From NCBI RefSeq assembly GCF_947495705.1, contig NZ_CANLZR010000001.1:620001-684000 (forward strand): a stretch of DNA of 64,000 nt, written 5' to 3'. A program made the position numbers and the translations under genes. Numbering within the stretch: position 1 is the stretch's first letter; every line of letters starts with the position of its first letter. Source of the DNA: an uncultured Phycicoccus sp. (GTDB lineage Bacteria > Actinomycetota > Actinomycetes > Actinomycetales > Dermatophilaceae). Below, one piece after another: positions 52,901 to 63,359 of this stretch. The notes beneath the pieces were generated by a model, which was given only the letters and a program-made list of their open reading frames with translations, did no database searches and was not told where the DNA came from.

Positions 52901-54131
52901 CGAGGTCACCGAGCGTGCCGTGCGGCAGAGCGTGACTCTCCCGGGGGCGTCGACCGGCGCGGGCCTGATCGGGCTGGCCTTCGGGCCGGACGGCAGCCGT
53001 CTGCTCGGCGGCGACTGGACCATCACCACCGCGAGCGTCTGGGACGTCGGGCTCAGCGGTGATGCCGAGGTCATGAACGTCCGTGGAGCACCCGGCGCTC
53101 ACGGCACCGCCTTCGGTCCGGAGGGTCGGCTCTTCACCCTCACCGACGGGCCCTCGGTCACCGTCCACGACGGGCCCGACGACGGGGCCCCCGTCCGACT
53201 CACACTCCCGGGCACGGCGGATCGACCCGATGCGCCCTTCCGAGCCCTCGACGTCAGCGCCGACGGCAGCGCCGTCGGCATCGGGAACTCCCTGTCGGGT
53301 GCCGCGGTCTGGGACCTCGACAGTGGGGACCTGCTGTTCTCGACCCCCACCTCCCCAGCCCAGGACCGGTTCCGGTCCCGGACGACGTTCAGCCCGGACG
53401 GCCAGTACGTGGCGGTGGCCGGGGTGAGCAGGATCGAGGTGCGCTCCCGTGACGGGATCGGCGTGGCACGACTGGACGCGACGGCCGGATACGCCTTCCG
53501 GGACCCGGTGTTCGACCCGGATGGCGAGGTGGTGGCCGCCTTCCGCTTCCCGCTCGATGGCACCCAGCGCAATCAGCTGCCCGGAGACCCCTTCCCGCTG
53601 CAGGCCCGGCCCGACTGGGACGTCGTGTGGTGGAACTGGCGGTCGGGCGAGGTCAGGGAGACCCCCAAGACGGGGTACGGCCATGACCCGGAGTTCTCCC
53701 CCGACGGCACCCGGCTGGCGATGCCCGCCGTGGGCGGGGCCACGGAGGTCCTCGACATCGCCTCCGGCGCTGTCGCCCACACGCTCGAAGGGCACGAGGC
53801 CGGGGTGATCAGCCTGGACTTCAGCCCCGACGGGCGCCGCGTCGCCACCGGAGGACTGGAAGGGCGCACCATCATCTGGGATGCCCGGACCGGAGCCCAG
53901 CTCCTCCAGCTGCCGTTGTCGGACCACGAGGTGTCCTCGGTCTCGTTCTCACCCGACGGGCGCCACCTGGCCACCGACTCGCTGCTGACCGACGTGGTCC
54001 GCGTGTGGACGCTGGACGTGGCGGAGCTGCGACACCTTGCGGCGGAGCAGGTCCCCCGTGACTTCACGGCGGCGGAGTGTCGCCAGTACCTGCACCGCGC
54101 CTGCGACACACCCACGCCCGGTGGACCGTGA
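49917..54131 (+). CDS. BTAD-nSTAND-WD40 signalling regulator (SARP/AfsR-like, membrane-anchored)
   Basis: A 1404-residue protein. Residues 1-90 are an OmpR-type winged helix (LAALAMSPHEVVTPDRLADA, then SRIRKALGPTAIRTARQGYV), about 95-245 are BTAD helices, and about 255-560 are a STAND NTPase with VVGASGSGKSSLVRAGLAA (Walker A about 295) and VVVDQLEEAVTL (Walker B). A single transmembrane helix (LLVAVVAVLAVALVAGGLAV, about 662) is followed by many WD40 blades with the FSPDGR signature to the end. The TM helix puts DNA-binding/ATPase and propeller on opposite sides of the membrane. It is probably a switch sensing a ligand through the propeller; the target is unknown. Confidence 0.88.
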   Translation: MGVTMLGPVGIDGDRTGLAPRDRIVLAALAMSPHEVVTPDRLADALWDEQPPDTWTKVVQGSISRIRKALGPTAIRTARQGYVLDLSDDAIDGLRFEQLVRRARELLTLNEPDRALYTLTQALDLWYGPALADLSGWSPGEAAADRWEELRRDAEELWVEAGLASGDWREVLTDAGRLVADQPFRENRWALLARAQYQAGRQGEALATLQRARAVLAGELGLDPGPELGALEQAILTQDPALLPAAGPTQTTLVCPYRGLLAYDIDDAEQYFGRDAEVAACLDLLAHEHVVAVVGASGSGKSSLVRAGLAATLRRTGRSVAVMTPGAHPRAALEQIGGLRPRGVVVVDQLEEAVTLCENPAERTAFLDALAGHAQSGTDLVITVRADRLAAFSGHRSFARTLERGLHLLSGMGEEDLRSAVEGPARQAGLLIEPGLVDLLVHEVSGEPGALPLLSHALSQTWERREGRTLTVEGYRASGGIQGAVARSAEQVFLGLDEEDQRAARALLLRLVVPVSAGEPTRSRIPRRSVASDARHEQIVEMLVAARLVTSDGETVELAHESLAQAWPRLRGWLDADTEGQLLLRHLAVAADSWDAMGRPDSELYRGTRLAQVREWHAAGSADLTRAERDFLQASQTLARTEARSAEERLREHARRNRRLRGLLVAVVAVLAVALVAGGLAVRESRRADAQADLATVRELAAASRAVRAEDPELAVLLALEASAPSLAGDQPVREAVEALHSALAASRLVMTVEGAGGSVSWSPDGRFLAHEGPEDSGLVEVLDATTGEPALSFAGHDIDVNEVAFGPDGRLATTGDDGALRVWGPRSDELLAEVVGDGPVWSPSFATRGPGRVAAVWRDEGQIRVATVGGDGSPSVTTLAVEGRVAEAVLSPDGQWMAAVVGDPPSAVIVDARTGRVRHRLSGHTSPVLALAISPDGRWVASGARDGRLRIHDAATGDIVHTPGDAQSSIFAVAWSPDSGRLAVSEEQGEIRVFEVTERAVRQSVTLPGASTGAGLIGLAFGPDGSRLLGGDWTITTASVWDVGLSGDAEVMNVRGAPGAHGTAFGPEGRLFTLTDGPSVTVHDGPDDGAPVRLTLPGTADRPDAPFRALDVSADGSAVGIGNSLSGAAVWDLDSGDLLFSTPTSPAQDRFRSRTTFSPDGQYVAVAGVSRIEVRSRDGIGVARLDATAGYAFRDPVFDPDGEVVAAFRFPLDGTQRNQLPGDPFPLQARPDWDVVWWNWRSGEVRETPKTGYGHDPEFSPDGTRLAMPAVGGATEVLDIASGAVAHTLEGHEAGVISLDFSPDGRRVATGGLEGRTIIWDARTGAQLLQLPLSDHEVSSVSFSPDGRHLATDSLLTDVVRVWTLDVAELRHLAAEQVPRDFTAAECRQYLHRACDTPTPGGP

Positions 54132-54176
54132 AGCGGGTGACTCGCCGGGGCCGCGCGAGGAGGGGGAGCGCCCCGG

Positions 54177-56486
54177 TCAGCCGACGGGGGAGTCCTCCCG
54201 GTCCTCGGCCTCCCGGCGTCGCCGCTGCGGCCGCAGCAGCCCGGCCCAGAGCCGGCGTCCCTCCTCGGGCAGCATGAGCGCGCGGTACCGGGCGATGCGC
54301 CGGCGGCGGCCGAGCGCGCCCCGCCACACGGTGCGGGCGTCCCCGGACACGTCCGGCAGGGGGGCTCCCGGCCGGGCGTACCGCGCCTTCTCGAGGGTGT
54401 CGACGACGCGGCCGAGCGCGGCGTCCTCGTCCGGGCTCAGGTAGGCGGACCGCCCGATCTCACGGGAGGCCTGGCGGGGGGTGGCCCCGTCGCTGGGCAC
54501 GAACCCGATGTCACCGAGCCGGGACAGCAGCGACTGCCATTCGGCCTCGACCCGCTCCGCGGCGTCGCGGGCGCGCCGGCGTGCCCTCCGCCGGGCCAGC
54601 CAGGCCCCGAGCGGGGTGAGGGCGGCCAGGGCGAGGACGCCGAGCACCCCGAGGACGGTCGTCAGGTGCCGGGAGACGAGGTCGAGCACCCCGGTCGCAG
54701 AGGCCGCGCCGACGTCCTGCGGGACGTCGGCGGTCACGTCCTCGAGGGGCCGTGTCGGGTCGGCGGCCGAGCCGGTCGGGGAGGGGCTCGGCGCGGCGGT
54801 GGGGTTCTCGCCGGGGCCGGTCGCCTCCTGGGTGTACGCCGGCGGGAGCCCGCTGCGGATGCCGGGGGTGGGCTCGAACCGCACCCACCCCAGGGCGGGG
54901 AAGTACAGCTCGGGCCAGGCGTGGGCGTCGTCGGCGCGCACGACCCGGTCGTCGCCGTCGGGGGCTCCGGGCAGGAAGCCGACGGCCATCCGGGCGGGGA
55001 TCCCCGCGGCCCGCGAGAGCATGATCATCGCGCTCGAGAACTGCACGCAGTAGCCGGCCCGCGTCTCCAGGAACCGCACGAGCGGCTCCTCCGGGCGGCG
55101 GCCGTCGGCCGTCTCCTCGACGAGGTCCTCGGAGTAGGTGTACTGGGGGCCGCGCAGGTGGTCCTGGATGGCGATGGCCTTCTCGATGGGGCTGTCGGCG
55201 TCGACGGTGATCCGCTCCAGGAGCGCACGGACGGCCGCCTCCGACCCGGGGTCGAGCTGCAGGTCGTTGCCGGGTGCGGGCGCGGCGCCGATGCTGCCCC
55301 GGAACTGCGCCGGGGTCGGCAGGAGGCTGACGTACTCGACGGTGTACTCGCTCACCGGGGCCGTCAGCTCGACCAGCCCGGCGCCGGTGACCCGCCAGGT
55401 CCCGGTGGGGAACGGTGAGCCGATCGCGTTCTCGGGCAGCGCGACCTGGGGGACCCCGATGAGGGAGCGGGACACCTCGATCCGCTCCGTCGTGCGCTCG
55501 ACGTCGGGGCTGGCGCTCGTCCCGGGCAGCTGGCCGTCGAGCGGGATGTAGGTGGCTTCCGACGAGGTCCGCCACTGGCCCCGCCGGTAGGTGTCGAGCA
55601 GGCCGACCCGCAACGGCTCCGGGGTGCTGTCGGTCGTCCGGTACACGAGGACGGGCTCCTGCGAGCGGTCGGCGAGGTCGCGGGCGATGTCGATGCTCGT
55701 CGACAGCCGCACCGCCCCACCGGAGCCCGACCCGCCGTCGCCGCGAGCCAGCCCGTCGGCGACGAAGGTCGTCGGCAGGTGGGGGACGAGCCCCGGGACG
55801 ACGACGGCGGCCGCCAGCGCGACGACCCCCACGACACGCCCGATCGACGCGAAGGCTCCGGCCGGGTCGGCGGAGGTGGAGGCGCCCTCGGCCGCCGTGC
55901 CGCCCCACGCTCGCAGCGACAGCACACCCTGGCGCCCGACGAGGGCCAGCCAGCACAGCGCCGGCGGGACGACGAGCCACGCCGCCAGGCCCGAGGTGGT
56001 GTTCGTCGCTGCCGACAGGAACGCGGTGAGCAGCGGGATGCCGGCCAGGGCAGGGCTCCGGTAGGTGATCGCCATGGCGTCGACGGCGAGGGCGGTGAGG
56101 CCCACGAGGAGGCTGATGCCCAGGACCGTGCCCCGGTCGGCCGGAGCAGGCGCGGTGTACGTCGTGATCGTCGTGTAGGCGTCGGTGAGGATGATCCCGA
56201 ACGCGTGCCCGGTCTCGGGAACCGGGAGCACGCCGCGCCAGAGGTGCCCCTGGCCGTGGAGCAGCGAGACCCCCTCGAGGAGGACGAGGGCCTGGCCGGC
56301 GACGACGACGGGACGCACGCTCGTCAGGGCGCGCAGGCCGATGCCGGCCAGGGCGACGGCGAGCACGAGGACGGCGCTCGGTCGGACCCACGCTGTGGCG
56401 GGCGTGAACAGGTCGACGAGCGGGAGGGTGACGAGCAGGGTCGCCAGCGCCGCGAGGGCGACGTCGGCCGGGCGGGCGCGGTTCAC
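54177..56486 (-). CDS. Transglutaminase-like TgpA family membrane protein
   Basis: A 769-residue protein with a GTG start overlapping the DUF58 stop by 4 bp. The N-terminal TgpA region holds about six transmembrane helices (VALAALATLLVTLPLVDLF and others). A periplasmic transglutaminase core follows with AGYCVQFSSAMIMLSRAAGI (Cys), DDAHAWPELYFPALGWVRFE (His) and PTPG (Asp position). A TM helix (LTTVLGVLGVLALAALTPLG) and a basic cytoplasmic tail with DUF4129-like sequence end the protein. Genes of this type sit with moxR and DUF58 genes and probably act at the envelope; the substrate is unknown. Confidence 0.9.
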   Translation of the reverse strand: MNRARPADVALAALATLLVTLPLVDLFTPATAWVRPSAVLVLAVALAGIGLRALTSVRPVVVAGQALVLLEGVSLLHGQGHLWRGVLPVPETGHAFGIILTDAYTTITTYTAPAPADRGTVLGISLLVGLTALAVDAMAITYRSPALAGIPLLTAFLSAATNTTSGLAAWLVVPPALCWLALVGRQGVLSLRAWGGTAAEGASTSADPAGAFASIGRVVGVVALAAAVVVPGLVPHLPTTFVADGLARGDGGSGSGGAVRLSTSIDIARDLADRSQEPVLVYRTTDSTPEPLRVGLLDTYRRGQWRTSSEATYIPLDGQLPGTSASPDVERTTERIEVSRSLIGVPQVALPENAIGSPFPTGTWRVTGAGLVELTAPVSEYTVEYVSLLPTPAQFRGSIGAAPAPGNDLQLDPGSEAAVRALLERITVDADSPIEKAIAIQDHLRGPQYTYSEDLVEETADGRRPEEPLVRFLETRAGYCVQFSSAMIMLSRAAGIPARMAVGFLPGAPDGDDRVVRADDAHAWPELYFPALGWVRFEPTPGIRSGLPPAYTQEATGPGENPTAAPSPSPTGSAADPTRPLEDVTADVPQDVGAASATGVLDLVSRHLTTVLGVLGVLALAALTPLGAWLARRRARRRARDAAERVEAEWQSLLSRLGDIGFVPSDGATPRQASREIGRSAYLSPDEDAALGRVVDTLEKARYARPGAPLPDVSGDARTVWRGALGRRRRIARYRALMLPEEGRRLWAGLLRPQRRRREAEDREDSPVG

Positions 56487-57769
56487 CGGGCAGCCCCCGC
56501 CAGCGACCCACCGACGACCGTGGCCCAGGCCTCGGCGGGGGTGGTGGCGGCCCCGACCGACAACGTGAGCCAGCCGGAGGCCGTCAGCATTGCGCAGGTC
56601 GCACCGGTCGACCCGTCAGCGGTGCCGGCGGGGGAGCCGGCGCCGTCCCCCGCCGCCCGGCGCCCCCCGAACGAGCGGGGGTCGATGACGAGGGCGAGGG
56701 CGCTCGACCCGGGCTGGCGCAGGGCGGCGAGGGCGTGGGCGTCGTCATCGGGGAGCGGGCCCCCGACGTAGACGACGAGGCCGCCCTGCGCGGTGAGCCC
56801 GCTCGCGTCGTGCAGGACCGCGCGGGTGGCGTCCTCGCCGGTGAGGCCGACCCGGGCCAGCGAGTCGAGGGCGCCGTGGAGGGTGTCGTCGTGGCGGGAC
56901 CCGTGCTCGGAGGAGGGGTCGGCGACGAGGAGGTGGACGGCGTACCCGGAGTCGACGAGGTGGGCGACCACCGACGCGGCCGTCGTCACGCACCACTCGA
57001 TGGACCCGGCGCGGCCCGACCCGGCATGCCCGGCGGCGCGGCTGTCGAGGAGCACGACGGCCCGGCGCTTCGCGGGCCGGTCCTCCTGGCGGACCATGAG
57101 GTCGCCGGTGCGGGCGGTGGCGGGCCAGTGGATGCGGCGCAGGTCGTCGCCGTCGCGGTACTCCCGGATCGTCTGGTCGTCCTCACCGTGCAGGGCCACC
57201 ATGTGCGGCACGGACCCCTCGGAGCCGATCCCGCTCCCGAGCGACCGACCCTCCGACAGGGGCACGACGCGGGGGAGCACGACGACCTCCGCCTCCCCGC
57301 TGACGGCCGCCGTGCGCAGGGAGAGCCCGAAGGGGTCCCGGACCCGCACCCGCAGCGGGCCGACCCGGTGCACGCCGCGGGTGTGCGAGCGGACGCCGTA
57401 CTGCAGCTCCCGGGTCGCGCCCGGGCGCAGCGCCGGCAGGACGAACCGCGGGCGGTCGCCGAGGGCGTAGTCGATGGACTCCTCGGCCATGAGGATCGGG
57501 GTGGGGGTCGCCTCGGCGTTGCGGACCGTGACGGTGACGAGCGAGCGCTGGTCGATGGCCACCTGGCCGGGCGCGACGGTGCGCGCCACCTCGAGCCGCA
57601 GCCCGTGCCGACGGACGAGGAGCAGCGACAGGGCGGTGAGCGCGAGCAGGAGCACCCCGACCCGGGTGATGTCGACCTGACCGAGGACGATCCCGGCGAG
57701 GACGAGCACGGCCCCGCAGCCGGCGAACGAGGCTCCCCGGGTCGTCAGTGTCCGCTGGAGTGCGCGCAC
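56483..57769 (-). CDS. DUF58 domain-containing protein
   Basis: A 428-residue protein from GTG 57769. Two N-terminal membrane helices (GCGAVLVLAGIVLGQVDITR and VGVLLLALTALSLLLV) lead to a beta-rich domain and the DUF58 signature DDQTIREYRDGDDLRRIHWP, then ATARTGDLMVRQED. A C-terminal vWA-like part follows (RRAVVLLDSRAAGHAG). It is the middle gene of the moxR-DUF58-tgpA operon, with 7 bp to moxR and a 4-bp overlap to tgpA. Such proteins are thought to be partners of the MoxR ATPase. Confidence 0.9.
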   Translation of the reverse strand: MRALQRTLTTRGASFAGCGAVLVLAGIVLGQVDITRVGVLLLALTALSLLLVRRHGLRLEVARTVAPGQVAIDQRSLVTVTVRNAEATPTPILMAEESIDYALGDRPRFVLPALRPGATRELQYGVRSHTRGVHRVGPLRVRVRDPFGLSLRTAAVSGEAEVVVLPRVVPLSEGRSLGSGIGSEGSVPHMVALHGEDDQTIREYRDGDDLRRIHWPATARTGDLMVRQEDRPAKRRAVVLLDSRAAGHAGSGRAGSIEWCVTTAASVVAHLVDSGYAVHLLVADPSSEHGSRHDDTLHGALDSLARVGLTGEDATRAVLHDASGLTAQGGLVVYVGGPLPDDDAHALAALRQPGSSALALVIDPRSFGGRRAAGDGAGSPAGTADGSTGATCAMLTASGWLTLSVGAATTPAEAWATVVGGSLAGAAR

Positions 57770-57776
57770 GGGCGGC

Positions 57777-58781
<1,005 letters not shown>

Positions 58782-59058
58782 GGGGGTCCCTTCCTCGGTC
58801 CGTGCCCACCCAAACGATCCGGGCCGTCGGAGTGTGCCCTCGATCTTCCTCCACGACGGCCTCCCCGGACAGGCTTCGCGCCCCACCGTGCTCCCCGACG
58901 GTCGAGCCTTCGGCGCCCCGACGGCGTCTGCGGCATGCCGCCGGGTCCGGTACGGCGATGGGATGACGATCTTCCCCCACTTCGCACCACCTGCTCTCAC
59001 CTGCGCAGACAGAGGAGAATCGCGGCGACTTCTCTCAAAACGGGTGTCTACAGGAGGC

Positions 59059-59083
59059 GTAGTGGAGTAAAGTGGAGCGAACC
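59059..59083 (+). promoter_or_regulatory. MraZ operator repeats upstream of mraZ
   Basis: AGTGGAG occurs at 59061 and again at 59071, exactly 10 bp apart, 40-65 bp before the mraZ start. Regularly spaced TGG-G-type repeats are the binding site of MraZ, which represses its own operon. The promoter of the division cluster should overlap this site. Confidence 0.75.
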
Positions 59084-59125
59084 GGAGGCAGAGGGAGCCA
59101 CCGAACGGGTCGAGGAGGTGGCGTG

Positions 59126-59569
59126 GTGGACGAGTTCCTCGGCACCCACACGCCCCGGCTCGACGACAAGGGCCGGCTCTTCCTCCCGGCCAGGTTCCGC
59201 GGCGCCCTCGCCGACGGGCTCGTCGTCACCCGTGGTCAGGAGGGCTGCCTCTACGTGTTCCCGACCTCCGAGTTCCACCGCATCTCCCAGGAGATGCAGG
59301 CCGTGTCCGGCTCCACCAAGGGCGTGCGCGACTTCATCCGGGTCTTCCGGGCCAGCGCCCACCCCGACACCCCGGACAAGCAGGGCCGGGTCACCGTCCC
59401 CCAGGCGCTGCGCGCCTACGCCGGCCTGGACAAGGACTGCACCGTCATCGGCAACGGCAGCCGCCTCGAGGTCTGGGACACCACCCGGTGGACCGAGTAC
59501 CTCGACCAGGTCATGCCGGCCTACTCCGCGTACTCCGCCGGGACCGAGGAGGTGGTCCCCGGCCTCTGA
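59126..59569 (+). CDS. mraZ: Division/cell wall cluster transcriptional repressor MraZ
   Basis: A 147-residue protein. GTG 59126 is preferred because GGAGG lies 7 bp upstream; GTG 59123 is the alternative. Two SpoVT/AbrB-like halves each carry the signature: TPRLDDKGRLFLPARFR (about residue 9) and TPDKQGRVTVPQALRAYAG (about 80). MraZ binds the GTGG repeats just upstream and controls the dcw cluster. It opens the run mraZ-rsmH-ftsL-ftsI-murE. Confidence 0.94.
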   Translation: MDEFLGTHTPRLDDKGRLFLPARFRGALADGLVVTRGQEGCLYVFPTSEFHRISQEMQAVSGSTKGVRDFIRVFRASAHPDTPDKQGRVTVPQALRAYAGLDKDCTVIGNGSRLEVWDTTRWTEYLDQVMPAYSAYSAGTEEVVPGL

Positions 59570-59785
59570 GCCCCGCGACCTCCCTCCGCCGTCACCACCG
59601 CCCCCGACCTCGACCCGACCCGACCGCAGGCCTCCAGCCGACCCGGCACCCGACGCGACTTCCCCCGCGCCGGGCACGGATCGGATGGGGACCCGTTGCC
59701 GGGTCGGCCCGCACCGGCACCCGCCCACCACCGCCCACCACCACACCCGGCACCCACCCGCACCCAGAAGAGAGAGGAGGACGAC

Positions 59786-60763
59786 ATGGCCAGCCGCGGA
59801 GCCCCCGACAGCCGGCACGTGCCCGTGCTGCTCGACCGTGTCGTCGACCTCCTCGCCCCCGCCCTCGACGCCGAGGGCAGCGTGTGCGTCGACGCGACGC
59901 TCGGCATGGGTGGCCACACCGAGGCCCTGCTTCGGCGCTGCCCGAACGCCCGGGTCGTCGGGCTCGACCGTGACACCGAGGCCATCGCACTCGCGCAGGA
60001 GCGGCTGGCGCCCTTCGGTGACCGCTTCACCGCCGTCCACGCCGTGTACGACGAGGTCGCCGACGTCCTCGGGCAGGTCGCCGACGGTACGGCGGCGGGC
60101 ATCCTCTTCGACCTCGGTGTCTCCTCCTTCCAGCTCGACGAGGCCGACCGCGGGTTCGCCTACCGGCACGACGCCCCGCTGGACATGCGGATGGACCAGA
60201 TGCGGGGGATCACCGCCGCCGACGTCCTCAACACCTACGAGCACGGCGACCTCGCGCGCATCCTCAAGTCGTACGGCGAGGAGCGGTTCGCCGGCCGGGT
60301 CGCCTCCGCGATCGTCCGGGAGCGCGAGAAGGAGCCCTTCACGACGTCGGCGCGCCTCGTCGAGGTCGTGCGCGCAGCGGTCCCGGCGGCGTCGCAGCGC
60401 ACCGGGGGCCACCCGGCGAAGCGGACCTTCCAGGCCCTGCGCATCGAGGTGAACGCCGAGCTCGACGTGTGGCAGCGCGCCGTCGACGCGGCCATCGGGG
60501 CGCTCGCGCCCGGTGGCCGGATCGTCGTCCTGTCGTACCACTCGCTCGAGGACCGCATCACCAAGCGCGCGCTGGCCGCGGGCGCCCACAGCCGGACCCC
60601 GGCGGGCATGCCGGTCGAGCGTCCGGAGGACGCCCCCTACCTCCGTCTCCTCACCCGCGGCGCCGAGATCCCCTCGGACGCCGAGCAGCACACCAACCCC
60701 AGGTCCGCCTCGGCCCGCCTCCGGGCGGCCGAGCGTCTCTCGCCGAAAGGAGCCTCCGCATGA
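59786..60763 (+). CDS. rsmH: 16S rRNA (cytosine1402-N4)-methyltransferase
   Basis: A 325-residue SAM-dependent methyltransferase. ATG 59786 follows GAGAGGAGGACGAC. It has [15 protein letters not shown], the SAM loop [46 protein letters not shown] and the C-terminal [15 protein letters not shown]. It modifies C1402 of 16S rRNA in the ribosomal P site. It overlaps ftsL by 4 bp (ATGA). Confidence 0.96.
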   Translation: MASRGAPDSRHVPVLLDRVVDLLAPALDAEGSVCVDATLGMGGHTEALLRRCPNARVVGLDRDTEAIALAQERLAPFGDRFTAVHAVYDEVADVLGQVADGTAAGILFDLGVSSFQLDEADRGFAYRHDAPLDMRMDQMRGITAADVLNTYEHGDLARILKSYGEERFAGRVASAIVREREKEPFTTSARLVEVVRAAVPAASQRTGGHPAKRTFQALRIEVNAELDVWQRAVDAAIGALAPGGRIVVLSYHSLEDRITKRALAAGAHSRTPAGMPVERPEDAPYLRLLTRGAEIPSDAEQHTNPRSASARLRAAERLSPKGASA

Positions 60764-61224
60764 GCCAGTCCGCCGCGGCCCGGCCGCAGCACCGTCCCGC
60801 CGTCCGGCGCGCCACCGCGCCTGCCCCGCGCCGCCTGCGGGTCGTCGCGCCCGCGGCCGCCGAGGGCAACGCGGTCTTCCTCGCGCTCTGCGTGGCTCTG
60901 CTGCTCGGCGGCTTCGTCGGGGTCCTCGTCCTCAACACGGCGATGGCGAAGGGGTCGTACACGATGCGCGACCTCCAGCACCGCTCGGACGAGCTCAACG
61001 ACACCCAGGACGAGCTGCGGCACGCCCTCGACGCGGTGTCCGGCCCGGGCCCGCTCGCCCGCGAGGCCCGTGCCCTCGGGATGGTGCCGGCCGAGACGGC
61101 GGCGTTCCTGCGGCTCGCCGACGGGAAGGTCGTCGGCGTGGCGTCGAAGGCCGGTGCCAACCAGCGCTTTAGCGTTGTCACCGAGTCCTCGTCCCTGTCG
61201 ACCTCCTCCACCCCGAGCCGCTGA
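60760..61224 (+). CDS. ftsL: Cell division protein FtsL-like
   Basis: A 154-residue bitopic membrane protein. A basic, Pro/Ala-rich cytoplasmic tail (about 45 residues) precedes one transmembrane helix ([20 protein letters not shown]) and a periplasmic leucine-zipper-like coiled coil ([20 protein letters not shown]). Sequence identity in this family is low, so the call rests on topology, length and position between rsmH and ftsI. FtsL links FtsQ/FtsB to the FtsWI synthase. Confidence 0.85.
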   Translation: MSQSAAARPQHRPAVRRATAPAPRRLRVVAPAAAEGNAVFLALCVALLLGGFVGVLVLNTAMAKGSYTMRDLQHRSDELNDTQDELRHALDAVSGPGPLAREARALGMVPAETAAFLRLADGKVVGVASKAGANQRFSVVTESSSLSTSSTPSR

Positions 61225-61249
61225 CCCCCCGCGAGGAACCGGAGCACCC

Positions 61250-63349
61250 GTGACGCCACCGAAGACCCCGCCGCCCTCGGGGCGGCGACCGACCGGCACC
61301 CGGCCGGCCGGTGCGCGGCCGCAGAACCCGCCGCGGGCGAACGGCTCACCGCGACCGAAGAACACCGCGCGACCGAAGCCGGCGCCGCGACCGAAGAACA
61401 GTCCGCGACCGACGTCGGCGGCGACGCCGACGGCGAAGCCGGCGACCACGCGGCGCCCCGCGGCCGCGCGCGGCAGCGGCACCGGCGGTCCCCGCCGCCC
61501 GGCGCCCCGGCGCGGCGGGCCGGGACCCAACCCGCGCCGGCGGATGCGGGCGCTGACGATGGCGACGATCTTCACCCTCAGCGTCTTCGGCGCCCAGCTC
61601 GTGCGGATCCAGGGCCTCGACGCCCACGCCGTCGCGGCCGAGGCCGAGAGCAAGCGCGTGACCGCCCAGATCATCCCCGCGATGCGCGGCCAGATCCTCT
61701 CCGCCGACGGCACCGTGCTCGCCTCGAGTGTCGTGCGGGAGGTCGTCGTCGCCGACCAGACGGCGGTGTGCACGTACGGCACCGGGAAGAACACGTGCGA
61801 CCCGGCGACCTCGCCGGCGGCGGTCCAGGCCGCCGCGCAGCGGCTCGCGCCCCTGCTCGGGACACCGGTGAGCGAGCTGGTGACCCAGCTGACCGGCGAG
61901 AGCCGGTACCGGATCCTCAGCAAGAACGTCACACCGCTGCGGTGGAACACGATCGCCGAGCTCGGCATCCCCGGCATCGCCCGCGACCGGCGCGAGACCC
62001 GCTCCGAGCGCACCTACCCGCAGGGCACGACGACGGCCGCCCTCGTCGGTTACGTCATCGACAACGGCAAGCCCGGCGGCGGTGTCGAGCTGATGGTCGA
62101 CGAGCAGCTCCAGGGCACCCCCGGCAAGCAGACCTTCGAGCAGGGCCAGAACGGCACCGCGATCCCGGCGGGGGAGAGCAGCATCACCCCGGCCGTCGAC
62201 GGCCGCGACGTGACGCTGACGATCAACTCCTCGCTGCAGTGGTACGCGCAGAACTCCCTCGCGCAGCGGATCAAGGAGACCAAGGCCGAGTCCGGCACGA
62301 TCGTCATCATGAACGCGAAGACCGGCGACCTCCTGAGCGTCGCGTCGTACCCGACCTTCGACCCGAACACCGACATCGGGAAGCAGGGCGCCGAGCTCGA
62401 CAACAAGGCGTTCAGCGACGTGTTCGAGCCCGGCTCGACGGCGAAGATCATGACCATCGCGGCCGCGCTCGAGGAAGGCACCGTCACCCCGTCGACCCCG
62501 GTCGTCATCCCCAACCGCCTGCCGCGCCACGACGCCCGGTTCAAGGACAGCCACGAGCACCCGACCCAGTACCGCACCGTCGCCGGCACCCTCGCCGAGT
62601 CGAGCAACATCGGGACCATCCTCGTCAGCGAGACGCTGAAGTCCTCGACCCTGGAGCGCTACTTCCGCAGCTTCGGGCTCGGCACCCGGTCCGGGCTCGG
62701 CTACCCCGGTGAGTCCGCCGGCATCCTCTCCGAGTCCTCGACGTGGAGCGGCACCCAGCGCGCCACCGTCGCGTTCGGCCAGGGCGTCTCGGTCACCGCG
62801 ATCCAGGACGCGTCGGTCTTCCAGACCATCGCCAACGGCGGCGTCCGGGTCGCGCCCCGGCTCATCGACAGCGTCACCGAGGCCGACGGCACGGTCCGCG
62901 AGATGCCCGCGGCGACGTCGTCGCGGGTCGTGTCCGAGAAGACCGCCAACGACGTCTCGCGGATGCTCGAGGGCGTCGTGAGCGACGAGGGCACCGCCGA
63001 GGAGGCCATGGTCGCCGGGTACCGGGTGGCGGGCAAGACCGGCACGGCCGACTTCTACGACGAGAGGGTGGGCAAGTACCGCGGCTTCACGGCGAGCTTC
63101 ATCGGCTACGCCCCGGCCGACGACCCGGAGATCGTCGTCGCCGTCATCGTCCAGAAGCCCGTGTACCCGTACTTCGGCGGCTACGTGGCGGGCCCGGTCT
63201 TCAAGGACGTCACGACGTACGCGCTCCAAGAGCTGAAGATCCCGCCGACCGGCCGCAAGCCCCCGAAGGTCACCCTCGCGGTCGACCCCGAGAAGGCCCT
63301 GAAGGACCCCACCGTCCTGCGTGACGGCGTCGAGCACCCCAGACGGTAG
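61250..63349 (+). CDS. ftsI: Penicillin-binding protein FtsI (PBP3), septal peptidoglycan transpeptidase
   Basis: A 699-residue class B PBP from GTG 61250, which follows GAGGAACCGGAGC. A long Pro/Arg/Lys-rich cytoplasmic tail (about 95 residues) precedes the transmembrane helix (MATIFTLSVFGAQLVRIQGL). The dimerisation domain follows, then the transpeptidase motifs FEPGSTAKIM (SxxK, about residue 395), AESSNIGTI (SxN, about 451) and AGKTGTADFY (KTG, about 595). It crosslinks septal peptidoglycan with FtsW. The basic disordered tail is common in actinobacterial FtsI. Confidence 0.96.
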   Translation: MTPPKTPPPSGRRPTGTRPAGARPQNPPRANGSPRPKNTARPKPAPRPKNSPRPTSAATPTAKPATTRRPAAARGSGTGGPRRPAPRRGGPGPNPRRRMRALTMATIFTLSVFGAQLVRIQGLDAHAVAAEAESKRVTAQIIPAMRGQILSADGTVLASSVVREVVVADQTAVCTYGTGKNTCDPATSPAAVQAAAQRLAPLLGTPVSELVTQLTGESRYRILSKNVTPLRWNTIAELGIPGIARDRRETRSERTYPQGTTTAALVGYVIDNGKPGGGVELMVDEQLQGTPGKQTFEQGQNGTAIPAGESSITPAVDGRDVTLTINSSLQWYAQNSLAQRIKETKAESGTIVIMNAKTGDLLSVASYPTFDPNTDIGKQGAELDNKAFSDVFEPGSTAKIMTIAAALEEGTVTPSTPVVIPNRLPRHDARFKDSHEHPTQYRTVAGTLAESSNIGTILVSETLKSSTLERYFRSFGLGTRSGLGYPGESAGILSESSTWSGTQRATVAFGQGVSVTAIQDASVFQTIANGGVRVAPRLIDSVTEADGTVREMPAATSSRVVSEKTANDVSRMLEGVVSDEGTAEEAMVAGYRVAGKTGTADFYDERVGKYRGFTASFIGYAPADDPEIVVAVIVQKPVYPYFGGYVAGPVFKDVTTYALQELKIPPTGRKPPKVTLAVDPEKALKDPTVLRDGVEHPRR

Positions 63350-63359
63350 GGTCCTGCGC

